A stretch of DNA of 64,000 nucleotides from Thalassomonas haliotis (GCF_028657945.1 NZ_CP059693.1:5084001-5148000), one strand, 5' to 3'; shown: positions 9,375 through 17,270, numbered from the stretch's first letter. The notes: generated by a model not told the origin, from the letters alone. A program made the numbers and translations.

Positions 9375-10556
9375 TTAGCCGTTTGCCTGATTGCTCTTAA
9401 CCGCTACCGCCTGAGCTGAAGCTGGCTGACTTGCCTCCGGCTTGCCGATGGATTGCTTGATATTGGCAATAACCTTGTCCATCAGGGAAAAGAGTACGTC
9501 GACGTTATATCCCATCAAAAATGCCAGCGCCATCGGTGACAACGAGGCCAAGGCATTGGCTTCTTCCGGTTTAAGGAACCAGCCGATCACCATGCCCCCC
9601 AGGGCGCCTAAGGTCAGGCGTAGCCGGTATTTTATTTCGCTGCTAAAAGTATAGGTCAGGGCCTTGATTTCCCGCATCAGGCTGCGCAGTACAAAAATAA
9701 AAGCGCCGAGCAAACCATACATCAAGGGTAAGATATAACCCTGCAATACCTGTAAAATAGCATCGGCGGCCAGGATATTTTCAAAAAACAAAATACGGGC
9801 CTGGTGCAGGCTGCGCTCTAATTCCAGGGTATCCAGCTTGTCGCCGTTGGCTTCAGGGTCACGGGACAGGGATTTTTTCGTCAGTTCATATTTACTCTGG
9901 AAATACCGAGGCAGGCTATCGCTGAACGTGCCTCCCAGCGACCAGATCTGGTTCCAGATCATCAAGAGCTTATAGTTGGCATCCAGCTGCTGGTTAAGGC
10001 GCTCGACCTTATCAGCCAAAGCAACGGCTTGCTGACTGCCGCTTTCAAGCTGGCCTAATGCCGCCTGATTGCTTTCTCTCTCGCTAAAAATATCGTGCAG
10101 GTTAGTGCTGAGATCTTTGCCGAACAGGTGATAGACTTGTGTTAATAACAGCAAAACCAAAGCCAGCAGGGTATAACGCCGGTACCAGGCAACCGCAGCT
10201 TCAGCCCGGGTAACAGGACGTTTGCCCGCATGAGCGGACATGCTTTTCTCTTTTGTTGCGTCTTGGGTATTCGTCGGCATTTTTTCCGGCAAAATGGCAT
10301 CCAGACTTTCCACCGTCACCGGGTAAACCACTTCCGCCAACTTGTCATAATTGACTAAAAATAACGTTTCATCTGCCGAGCTCCATTCTTTTTTACCGAG
10401 CTGATGTTTGGCATTGATAATAACTTCTGTCACTTCGGGATCTAACCGGGTATTGCCGCATCTGGCAATATAACTGAGCAGTTTCTGGCCATCATGTATC
10501 ACTTGTTCAATTTCGGGGGAGATAGCGTAGAGAGGCTCGCTGTTTTTCTTATGCAT
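9375..10556 (-). CDS. membrane protein of unknown function (393 aa)
   Basis: A soluble N-terminal part (about 1-120) precedes one membrane helix (about 126-145, LLALVLLLLTQVYHLFG). Then comes a predicted coiled-coil or periplasmic stretch (about 150-260) and three further helices (about 266-290, 310-328, 340-360). The end GYNVDVLFSLMDKVIANI followed by an Ala/Gln-rich tail resembles the C-terminal membrane module of the downstream 345-aa protein. It is separated from the LTD gene upstream by 68 bp holding a strong hairpin, and is followed by a terminator. The family is not recognised. Confidence 0.75.
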   Translation of the reverse strand: MHKKNSEPLYAISPEIEQVIHDGQKLLSYIARCGNTRLDPEVTEVIINAKHQLGKKEWSSADETLFLVNYDKLAEVVYPVTVESLDAILPEKMPTNTQDATKEKSMSAHAGKRPVTRAEAAVAWYRRYTLLALVLLLLTQVYHLFGKDLSTNLHDIFSERESNQAALGQLESGSQQAVALADKVERLNQQLDANYKLLMIWNQIWSLGGTFSDSLPRYFQSKYELTKKSLSRDPEANGDKLDTLELERSLHQARILFFENILAADAILQVLQGYILPLMYGLLGAFIFVLRSLMREIKALTYTFSSEIKYRLRLTLGALGGMVIGWFLKPEEANALASLSPMALAFLMGYNVDVLFSLMDKVIANIKQSIGKPEASQPASAQAVAVKSNQANG

Positions 10557-10591
10557 GTTGTTTTCCGCTGTCCGATGCTGCCGGGAGTTTT

Positions 10592-10615
10592 CGCCTGCCG
10601 TGATTACGGCAGGCG
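10592..10615 (-). other. intercistronic hairpin
   Basis: A perfect 10-bp inverted repeat, CGCCTGCCGT with loop GATT, sits between the LTD gene and the membrane-protein gene. It has no T run on the minus strand, so it looks like an mRNA-processing or stability element or a partial attenuator rather than a terminator. Confidence 0.6.
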
Positions 10616-10624
10616 GACTGCGCT

Positions 10625-11476
10625 TTACTTAGCCGCACCATAGCTATATTCACAGACAATATTGCCTTTGTAATCGAACAATTTGCCGGTATCGCCTTTA
10701 TTGTTCCAAACGGCCCTGGGGCTGTTAAAAGAGAAACCGCCACTTGCCTGATCAAGATGGTTCGTATAAACCCGGATCTTGCCGTTGGGTTTTAACACAG
10801 CTCCCTCGGGGAAAGTAAAGTTCTGATCTTTACCGGCGCTAAGCTGCCAGCCGCTCAAATCAAGCCAACCGCTGCTTAAATTCGCCAGCTCGGCATACTC
10901 GTCGGCCTCGGTATATTTTTCCTGGCCGTCAAAACAGATATTGGCGAATTCTATTGCATCATGAGCCTTAACGCCGTATCGCCAGCTGGAAACCAACTCT
11001 CCGGAAGCATCAAATAGAAAAGCGGCATCCCCCCTGTTATTCCATACCGCCTGCCTGGAGTTAAAGCTTAACTCCCCGGCTTTATTTGTATAGATGCGCA
11101 GACTTTTGCCGGGGTAACACAAAGTGTTTTCAGGGAAAGTCATATCCTGGCCGTCACTGCCGGCATTGATGCGCCAACCGGCTAAGTCCAGAATTAAAGG
11201 GCCGTTATTGATCAACTCAATATATTCACCGCCTTCCTTGCCTGCAAAGTCCACCCCTTTAATCGCCATTTGCCGCGGCGCCAGCAACTCGCAGCAACTT
11301 TGCCACCAGTCGTTAAAGGCTGAGCCTGGCTGGCAATTGTCGACCCGTTTTTGATGGATTAACCTGGCATAATCCATCACACCCGAATCCAGGGCATTCC
11401 AACTGCTTTGTACATCTGATGAAAACTGGACATCGGACAACTGTTGTAAAAAGGTTCCTTTATTAAAGTCACTCAC
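10625..11476 (-). CDS. protein with two lamin-tail (LTD) domains
   Basis: Two copies of an LTD-type beta-sandwich are visible. Copy 1 runs about residues 68-160 with GGEYIELINN, LAGWRINAG, FNSRQAVWNN and RGDAAFLFD. Copy 2 runs about 170-283 with DEYAELANLSSG, LSGWQLSAG, FNSPRAVWNN and KGDTGKLFDYKGN. The frame extends upstream to 11590, but a GTG at 11476 has AAGGA 8 bp before it and starts the conserved-looking part, so I prefer it. No signal peptide is visible, which is odd because bacterial LTDs are usually on secreted nucleases or surface proteins. It is the first gene of the unit with the 393-aa membrane protein. Its role is unknown. Confidence 0.75.
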   Translation of the reverse strand: MSDFNKGTFLQQLSDVQFSSDVQSSWNALDSGVMDYARLIHQKRVDNCQPGSAFNDWWQSCCELLAPRQMAIKGVDFAGKEGGEYIELINNGPLILDLAGWRINAGSDGQDMTFPENTLCYPGKSLRIYTNKAGELSFNSRQAVWNNRGDAAFLFDASGELVSSWRYGVKAHDAIEFANICFDGQEKYTEADEYAELANLSSGWLDLSGWQLSAGKDQNFTFPEGAVLKPNGKIRVYTNHLDQASGGFSFNSPRAVWNNKGDTGKLFDYKGNIVCEYSYGAAK

Positions 11477-12050
11477 CTTCGCTTTCCTTCTCTCGTTCAA
11501 TGAAAAAACTGGCCGGCAGCTTTCATAATCTCCCGGCATATAACCCGGGCTAAACCCCGGCTGGTCACTAACGGATAAGATGCCAGACAAATCCCGTTAA
11601 AACTCAGCGAAACCCCGCCTCTATTGCCGCAAATTTAGGATTTATATTCCCCGGCCGATAATAGGCACCGGTGAAAAATGACGATAAAAAAACCCCGGCT
11701 CAGACACCGTAAAATAACGGCCTGCAGCTGAATGTCGCCAAACAGAAACACGATAACACACTGAAAACAAAGCACTTTAAAGGTATGAAATAAAACCTGT
11801 TGTCATATAGCGACAGCTTTTATGGTGACTTCCGAAGCCAAAATAACAAAAAACACCATAAACTACTGATTATTAAAAACTAATAATTTCTGGCACCGAT
11901 ATTGATATATACCTGAGTAACCGGGCGCTGAACCTGAAAATATCGGCAGCATCAACAACTTGTTATGACGCTGGCAGGTTTTACAGCAAACGGCTTACAA
12001 CCGGGAAAGCAACACCCGGCAGAGATAGATAAAAACATTCAGGAGTAGAT
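11477..12050. other. divergent intergenic region
   Basis: No gene is seen. This 574-bp gap must hold the promoters for the LTD unit (minus) and the EF-hand genes (plus). A hairpin CTGTTGTC-ATATA-GCGACAG followed by CTTTT lies near 11798. A TGGCAC-like element near 11892 resembles half of a sigma-54 promoter but lacks the GC at -12. Confidence 0.5.
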
Positions 12051-12296
12051 ATGAAAGCAATAAAATTATTCATGACCTTATCACTGGCAACAGCGGCACT
12101 TTCACTGACAACAGCGGCAAACGCCTCTGAGATCAAAGACAACTTCAGCCAGCTTGATAATGACAAAAATGGCATGATCTCTAAGGGCGAAGCCAGCGGC
12201 GATACCGAGCTTACCAATAACTTCAAGCAGTGGGATAAGGACCGGGACGGCCAGTTATCCAAGGAAGAATATTCCGCCTATATCCAGGCTTCATAA
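12051..12296 (+). CDS. secreted EF-hand protein (81 aa)
   Basis: A Sec signal peptide ending ANA at about residue 25 precedes two EF-hand loops: DNDKNGMISKGE and DKDRDGQLSKEE, both with Asp at 1, 3 and 5, Gly at 6 and Glu at 12. It is therefore a probable periplasmic or secreted calcium-binding protein. AGGAG lies 7 bp before the ATG. A similar second gene follows 62 bp downstream, suggesting tandem duplication. The target is unknown. Confidence 0.85.
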   Translation: MKAIKLFMTLSLATAALSLTTAANASEIKDNFSQLDNDKNGMISKGEASGDTELTNNFKQWDKDRDGQLSKEEYSAYIQAS

Positions 12297-12358
12297 AGGC
12301 GTTAACAGGACGATTAACCCGGGGAAAACCGGGTTTAAAAACACATACGGAGCATACC

Positions 12359-12592
12359 ATGAAAACAACAAGATCATTTTTTCTGTTAACGGCGTTATCA
12401 CTGACCGCCAAGGTATATGCAATGGACAGCCATGAAAAGTTTACCGCCTTAGACCATGACCATAATGGTTTTATCACCCTGGATGAAGCTGGCGCAGATT
12501 CCGTGCTGGCGGTAACTTTTGAAAAATGGGATAAGGACAAAAATGGTCGCTTATCTAAAGAAGAGTACAGCGAATACCACAACGAGATTTAG
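12359..12592 (+). CDS. secreted EF-hand protein (77 aa)
   Basis: A signal peptide (cleavage near VYA) is followed by two EF-hand loops, DHDHNGFITLDE and DKDKNGRLSKEE, with the expected calcium ligands. It has the same size and domain order as the preceding gene and almost the same C-terminal segment (SKEEYSxY). CGGAG precedes the ATG. The two are probably co-transcribed tandem paralogues that bind calcium in the periplasm. Confidence 0.85.
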   Translation: MKTTRSFFLLTALSLTAKVYAMDSHEKFTALDHDHNGFITLDEAGADSVLAVTFEKWDKDKNGRLSKEEYSEYHNEI

Positions 12593-12666
12593 CTGACGGT
12601 ATTCAAATAGTTTCCCGACTTTGTTAACGAATCTGATTTTATATTTAAGCAGAGTATAATTTTAGT

Positions 12667-12733
12667 ATGTTACACTGCCTGTCAATGTTCTCCTAAGCGA
12701 TAGCTAAGCTGTAACGACAGGCAGCTTTTTTTC
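12667..12733 (+). ncRNA. candidate small RNA with its own promoter and terminator
   Basis: A perfect -10 box TATAAT at 12655-12660 is followed about 15 bp later by a 9-bp arm CTGCCTGTC (12675-12683). Its exact complement GACAGGCAG (12716-12724) is followed by CTTTTTTTC. The arrangement fits a roughly 65-nt transcript ending at an intrinsic terminator, with no ORF inside. A matching -35 box is not clear. It could instead be the 3' terminator of the EF-hand operon with a fortuitous TATAAT. Confidence 0.35.
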
Positions 12734-13186
12734 TTTTTCTCCGTATAGCCTAACCACCACCTTGCCTATATTCATGGTTAGCCTTGCAGCACGGAAGAGT
12801 TTAAAACAATCACCTTCATATTAATCAGCATAATCCCCCTCGCATTGACCACGTAAAAGCTTTTCTTTGGCCTGTTTTCTCATGGTATTAAGCGATATGA
12901 ATTGTATTCGAAAATTCAAGCATTATATGGCAGCGACGCAAGTAAAAACCGGGCTCAAATTAGAGTTGCTTTGGATAGTATAACGACAAGAAACCTCATA
13001 CCAAAAGAAATAGAATGGTTCATTTATACACCAAGCGCAAGTAGTACTTATTCAAGGGTAACTCCCCCGAAAAACACATTTTCCCCCTTACTCAGCCCTT
13101 GTTTGATTTATATCTGGAGGCTGCGGCGCTTTTATATGTTATAGTGAACAGGTTTATTGGTCAGATCTCTTAGGTTATACATTTTT
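12734..13186. other. intergenic region
   Basis: The 450 bp between the candidate RNA and the acyltransferase gene hold no gene I can support. An 80-codon frame at 12902-13144 lacks a ribosome site and recognisable content. Confidence 0.5.
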
Positions 13187-14068
13187 ATGGCTAGCAGTCC
13201 CCTTAAAATTCGTGACAAAACCATCTTTGACGGTTTTTTTGTGAAATACATATTAAAATTTATCTTTCGCCTCTGGTTTAAACTCTCCGGCTGGAAAACC
13301 ACGCCTTCGGCGCCAAACGGTGCCGGTATTACCATTGCCGCCCCCCATACTTCCAACTGGGATTTTATTTATGCCCTGGCGGCGGCGATTTTATGCGATG
13401 TTAAAATCTACTTTTCCATCAAGGACAGCTGGTGCAAGGTACCTGTTGTCGGCAGCATCATTATGTGGCTGGGCGCTATCCCCATCAACCGCTCTGCCGG
13501 CGGCCAGGGACAGGTAGCGCTGATCAAGGAGTTTGTTGAGCGCCATAAAGACCAGAGGGTATTTTTTCTGTTTACCCCGGAAGGCACCCGTGGCCCGGTA
13601 AGCAAATGGAAAACCGGTTTTTACCATGTTGCCCAGGATTGCGGCTTACCGATTTTCCTGGCCAAAGTTGACTTTATCAACAAAGAATCCGGCGTGTTCC
13701 ACTCTTATGAACTTACCGGCGATAAAGAAACAGACGTAAGGGCGATTCAGGAGTCATATAAGCGCATTTGCGGTAAGTTCCCTAAAGACCAATACCCTCA
13801 TTATACCGGCCCGATCCCGAGCCTGTCGGATGCCGAAGCGGTAGTGATGCGCGCCCTATATTCCTTTAAAGGCGTTGCCACCAAAATGGATATTTCCGCC
13901 AAAGCCAAGCTCGGCGAACTTTCCACGACTATGCTGGACTTTTTGATCGAAAAAGGCATTTTAGAGCAAACCAATGCCCCGGAAGATAAGCACGAACCTA
14001 CCTATCGCCTGACCTTTGCCGGCAGAGGTTGCCTGCTGCATTTATACCCGACACTGGCGCGCAGTTAA
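13187..14068 (+). CDS. PlsC-like 1-acyl-glycerol-3-phosphate acyltransferase family protein
   Basis: The ATG at 13187 starts a 293-aa protein; earlier in-frame starts are TTG without a ribosome site. The acyltransferase signature is clear: HTSNWD (the H-x4-D catalytic block) near residue 50, an IPINRS block near 95, and FTPEGTRG near 127 (phosphate binding). These glycerolipid enzymes transfer an acyl chain to lysophospholipid at the inner membrane. Unusually, about 75 C-terminal residues follow (from SDAEAVVMRAL onward) that look like a winged-helix module; typical PlsC proteins end before this. The actual acceptor is unknown. Confidence 0.8.
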   Translation: MASSPLKIRDKTIFDGFFVKYILKFIFRLWFKLSGWKTTPSAPNGAGITIAAPHTSNWDFIYALAAAILCDVKIYFSIKDSWCKVPVVGSIIMWLGAIPINRSAGGQGQVALIKEFVERHKDQRVFFLFTPEGTRGPVSKWKTGFYHVAQDCGLPIFLAKVDFINKESGVFHSYELTGDKETDVRAIQESYKRICGKFPKDQYPHYTGPIPSLSDAEAVVMRALYSFKGVATKMDISAKAKLGELSTTMLDFLIEKGILEQTNAPEDKHEPTYRLTFAGRGCLLHLYPTLARS

Positions 14069-14090
14069 AACAGCAAAAATCCAGACAAAA

Positions 14091-14114
14091 TAGCCCGCTG
14101 AAACCTGCGGGCTA
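14091..14114 (+). terminator. terminator-like hairpin after the acyltransferase gene
   Basis: TAGCCCGC and GCGGGCTA form an 8-bp stem around an 8-nt loop 22 bp after the stop. The following tail (TCTCTTC) is only partly T-rich. Confidence 0.6.
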
Positions 14115-14359
14115 TCTCTTCAACAAAAAAACTTCAAACCCCTTCTATCGGCAACTAATACGCAGCAGCACTTGTTCAGGCATTTCCAGCTGATGCACCC
14201 GGAACTTTAATTTTTCTTCCTTTAGTACATGCGAATACTCACCAGGAAGGATTTATAAAGCTGGCAACCCCCGTTCAATAAAAAGGGAGACCCCGGAGAA
14301 ACACACAAAAAACTCTCAGCATATATACTTATGACATTGCTAGCTTCAGGTGATAAGCC

Positions 14360-14749
14360 ATGAACAAAAGCCTGCTGGTTTACTTGCTATGCACTGGCGC
14401 CGCTTTATCGATATTGCTGTCAGGAAATAAGGCCCAAGCCGACGAGCGCATCCATGCCAGGGGCACCTACGGCAACTACAGCTCCTTTGGTGTCACCGAC
14501 AACTTTCCTGTGGTTGTTTATACCGCCAGCTGGTGTGATGCCTGCGTGGAACTGACGGCATTTTTACAACAACAGGCGGTAGTGTTTAAAACCGTGGATA
14601 TAAGCAAAGATCCGGCGGCAGCCAGATTACTCAAGGCGAAGAATTTACGGAGCCTGCCGGTGATTATCATCAGAAATACCTTATTGCAGGGATTTAGCAG
14701 GTCGGTAGTGGCAGGCAAACTCCAGGCGCTTAAATCTGATAAATCTTAA
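14360..14749 (+). CDS. exported glutaredoxin-like protein (129 aa)
   Basis: A signal peptide (MNKSLLVYLL... cleavage near KAQA-DE) precedes a thioredoxin-fold domain. The core shows VVVYTASWCDACVEL with a CxxC redox pair (Cys-Asp-Ala-Cys), a following strand VFKTVDISKD and the cis-proline motif RSLPVIII. This is the order expected of glutaredoxins. A periplasmic location is inferred from the signal sequence, so it likely takes part in thiol-disulphide exchange outside the cytoplasm. It stands alone just outside the cassette array, on the opposite strand. Confidence 0.8.
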   Translation: MNKSLLVYLLCTGAALSILLSGNKAQADERIHARGTYGNYSSFGVTDNFPVVVYTASWCDACVELTAFLQQQAVVFKTVDISKDPAAARLLKAKNLRSLPVIIIRNTLLQGFSRSVVAGKLQALKSDKS

Positions 14750-14782
14750 CTCAGTAAAGTTCAGCTACAGTTGAACCAAAGC

Positions 14783-15403
14783 TTAACTAGCGCTATAAAT
14801 TAGAAACCGCCCCCTAGTCACTTGTTGGCTGCTGATTTCATTTTTGAAACTGGTTAATACTTTCATTTCGGCTTTAAAATGACCAATTGAGCTGTCCAGC
14901 TCCCAATTAGGCTTATTTTTAATAAAATTTTTCCAAGAGGCCAAATGTGGTGTAACTAAATCTTCACCTGCCTGCTCGCCAATGTAAGCCAAAGCCGACA
15001 TGACTGAACCTTGATCAAACCATAAGTCGGGCTTTTTAAGATAGTATTCTAAGTACTTGTTCAGGAAATCGATTGCCATTGGCGTAGAAAAAGAAGCCAG
15101 AGCAAGACAGTAACTACGGCCAGAATAACAAACATCACTGCAAAGCAATAGATTAGCGATATTTACTTCCATCTCTTTGATGTCTTCGAGTGCAGTAAAG
15201 TATGCCCCCCACAGATCTTGATCTCCAGTTGAAGTCACCAAGTAATTTAGATACAAAATGAATGTCTATGGATTTTCTTATATCTAGATAGGCGTTGCTA
15301 AACTCTTCCGTATCTTTATCTCCTCGATAAAATGGACTGACATATTGCCTTATGAATTTGATTTCTAAAGGGCCATCATTTTCAATGACCGGTAGATTAG
15401 AAA
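14783..15403 (-). pseudogene. DUF6000-like gene, 5'-truncated and frameshifted
   Basis: Two overlapping minus-strand frames join into one protein: the first has FIRQYVSPFYRG and DFNWRSRSVG, the second has ALEDIKEMEVNIANLLL, CYSGRSYCLALASF and a DQGSVMSALAYIGE segment. The order looks like DUF6000 proteins, which are frequent integron cargo. The frames meet in a run of six C (15205-15210; G6 on the coding strand), and removing one G restores a continuous frame. The first codons before SNLPVIEND read into the antisense of an IS110 transposase remnant, so the natural start has been lost at about 15400. It is probably inactive. Confidence 0.75.
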
Positions 15404-16057
15404 ATTCCTGGTGTTGGTGAAACGATTTCAACCGCGATAGTGGCCACCGTAAACGATGCCAAGCAATTTAATAGTGCCAGGCAATTCTCTGCCTGGTTAG
15501 GGTTAGTGCCACGGCAAAATACCACAGGAGGAGCTATAAAACTTGGTCGAATAACCAAGTGAGGAGATAAGTATCTACGCACGTTACTTATTCACGGAGC
15601 CAGGTCAGTTATAAGCAATGCTGCAAATAAAACGGATAAGTTAAGTTGTTGGATTAATACACTACGGGAACGACGAGGCTTTAAGCGAACTTGCGTTGCT
15701 TTAGCGGCTAAAAATGCCCGCATGATATGGGCATTATTGACGACAGGAAATGAATATCAGGTTAATTATTTGAGTAGGTAGAAAACAAAGGTTAACCCCA
15801 CCGAGTTAAAGCAAGGGTAATTGACGACATTACGGTCAGACCGAGAATACTAAAACCTGTTTAGGCGGCAGGTATATAGATATCGACTAACGAATGAGGC
15901 TAGCATTCAAGCGAAAATCATCAGGGCAATGGTAAAAAGAGCCAACTAAAATGCCGAATGTAGAACTGCTGTCAGATCCACTGTTGTCGGGGATCACTAT
16001 GGCTTGACAAAGGGGAGTCCATGTAGCCGCTGTAAACAGCACAAAATAGCAGGCTAT
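15404..16057 (+). mobile_element. IS110-family transposase C-terminal remnant and IS tail
   Basis: Plus-strand translation from 15404 gives IPGVGETISTAIVATV, then FSAWLGLVPRQNTTGG and YLRTLLIHGAR, ending at a TAG at 15779-15781. This is the C-terminal (Transposase_20) region of IS110/IS1111-type transposases. An in-frame TGA at 15560-15562 replaces the usual Arg in the ITK-RGDKYLR region. The N-terminal DEDD part is absent. The 270 bp after the stop look like the noncoding tail of such an element. It joins the DUF6000-like gene at its left edge and a damaged attC site at its right edge, which fits IS1111 elements known to enter attC sites. Confidence 0.8.
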
Positions 16058-16059
16058 AA

Positions 16060-16119
16060 TTGGGAGCGTAGCGGACACAGCCTGCTGTTTTGTGTCCGGT
16101 TTGACAGCCTTGCTAGCGC
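16060..16119 (-). repeat. degenerate attC site
   Basis: CGGACACA (16072-16079) pairs with TGTGTCCG (16091-16098), and the expected GTTAGCG end is GCTAGCG, which also carries the stop of the next gene. The outer left arm is missing where the IS110 tail begins. Confidence 0.5.
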
Positions 16120-16442
16120 CTTAACTCAATGATTTCATTAACTCTTATTTGTGTTTCTTCACTGAAAAGAGAGAATTCTTCTTTGGTTAAGATGTTATTT
16201 GATTGCAATGCAACGATCTTTAACAGTGCGTTATTTCTTGTTGGGTTGTTGAAGTACTCCCCTATCAATTGATCTTGCTCCTGAATCAGCTCATATAAAT
16301 CAAGATAAGACTGATGTTCCTTGTTTTTTCTCGATTTTGCCAGCTCTTCAACTTTTACAAAAACAGAATCACATACTCTCACTGTCAAATCAGCTTGTAA
16401 TTTCCTAAATAGCTTCCAATCTTTTTCTGGTACTGATGACAT
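16113..16442 (-). CDS. cassette protein of unknown function (109 aa)
   Basis: A soluble, helical, charged protein starting MSSVPEKDWKLFRKL, with no signal peptide or membrane helix. I recognise it only as a conserved-looking integron cargo type. Its stop codon lies inside the degenerate attC, and the next attC starts 20 bp upstream of its ATG, as is normal for a single-gene cassette. Confidence 0.7.
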   Translation of the reverse strand: MSSVPEKDWKLFRKLQADLTVRVCDSVFVKVEELAKSRKNKEHQSYLDLYELIQEQDQLIGEYFNNPTRNNALLKIVALQSNNILTKEEFSLFSEETQIRVNEIIELRR

Positions 16443-16461
16443 TCGCTACTCTCAATTGGGT

Positions 16462-16520
16462 GCTAACGCTGCTATAAAAGGCGCGACGTCAGAAGCGTCC
16501 TTTTGATAGCTTTGTTAGGC
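16462..16520 (-). repeat. attC site (59 bp)
   Basis: It opens GCTAACGCTGCTATAAAAGG and closes CCTTTTGATAGCTTTGTTAGGC. The outer and inner arms pair as expected of attC. Confidence 0.9.
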
Positions 16521-16728
16521 AATAGTTGTATGCAAGTACACCAATAATTGCACCTAAAATAATAAAAATAGGCCATTCAACCAAAACCACTATCGCCACT
16601 AATGTATTTTCGTCATCATGACTATTAACAATAAAATGAGAGTATAAATTTGTGATTGGCAGCATGTTTCCAATTACAAACATCAATACAGCTCCAAGTA
16701 TACCAGATAAGATCTTTTTCAAATTCAT
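16489..16728 (-). CDS. small membrane protein coupled to the Tae4-like gene
   Basis: The ATG at 16728 overlaps the stop of the amidase gene as ATGA and has GGAGAG 5 bp upstream, so I chose it over 16746. The 79-aa product has two predicted helices (ILSGILGAVLMFVIGNML and LVEWPIFIILGAIIGVLAY) joined by a short acidic loop. Its position directly behind a peptidoglycan-amidase gene in the same cassette suggests an immunity function, but known Tai4 proteins are soluble and periplasmic, so this is only an inference. The stop lies inside the attC site. Confidence 0.7.
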   Translation of the reverse strand: MNLKKILSGILGAVLMFVIGNMLPITNLYSHFIVNSHDDENTLVAIVVLVEWPIFIILGAIIGVLAYNYCLTKLSKGRF

Positions 16729-17270
16729 GAAACTCTCCAAAACCATATTTGTTTGGAGTCTTCAAAGTCAGATACATCATCTCTGAAGCTATGAATTCCA
16801 AAAGATCCTAAACGAGCATGAATTCGAAACCATGTGAATCTATCGGTTAGTCTCGACCCATTCCATAGATCTATATGATCTCCACTTCTATTTCTAAAGC
16901 TTTCCTTCTTTCCATTAATTGTCCTTTGCCAATAATCTTTAAAAAAGATAATTCCCCTTTTACCATGCAATTCATCTGCAAATTCATCGGGATTAACTTT
17001 TATAGCTTTCTGTATACCCGCAACAGGAAACTTATTAAGACCATTGGCCAACTCTTCAGCTCGAATTACATGGCCTTGAGGTTTTTCATGGCCATGCCAG
17101 CAATGTGTTGCTCCTGGAATATTTGATGTTTTCACACCACATTTTGCTAACGCTACCCCAACTCTTATTGCGCACTGATTGGTGAAGTTTTTTTCTCCAT
17201 TTGTCGTACATGGGTTATCGTCATTGGTATTAGTTGGATGTAATTCCCATAGTTTTTCAAAAGTAAGCAC
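16725..17270 (-). CDS. Tae4-like T6SS peptidoglycan amidase effector
   Basis: The 181-aa product has the Tae4 pattern: a catalytic-type Cys in NQCAIRVGVAL (Cys33), a HCWHGHEKPQGHVIRAEEL block, RGIIFFKDYW, and a catalytic-type His in SGDHIDLWNG (His132). Tae4 enzymes cut the D-Glu-mDAP bond of peptidoglycan after delivery by type VI secretion. The start is GTG with GGAGG 8 bp upstream. No signal peptide is seen, as is usual for T6SS cargo. It occupies an integron cassette together with the overlapping membrane-protein gene; the T6SS apparatus is not in this window. Confidence 0.8.
   Translation of the reverse strand: MLTFEKLWELHPTNTNDDNPCTTNGEKNFTNQCAIRVGVALAKCGVKTSNIPGATHCWHGHEKPQGHVIRAEELANGLNKFPVAGIQKAIKVNPDEFADELHGKRGIIFFKDYWQRTINGKKESFRNRSGDHIDLWNGSRLTDRFTWFRIHARLGSFGIHSFRDDVSDFEDSKQIWFWRVS

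Noticed and set aside
11890-11915. TGGCAC-N5-TTGAT element resembling a sigma-54 promoter before the EF-hand genes.
   Set aside because: The invariant GC at -12 is GA, so it does not meet the consensus.
12902-13144. 80-codon frame between the candidate sRNA and the acyltransferase gene.
   Set aside because: It has no ribosome site, no recognisable domain and an unusual composition, so it is probably chance.
14750-14800. Possible attC site at the 3' end of the DUF6000-like gene.
   Set aside because: A GTTAAGC-like heptamer and short inverted repeats are present, but there is no convincing pair of arms, so I did not count it.
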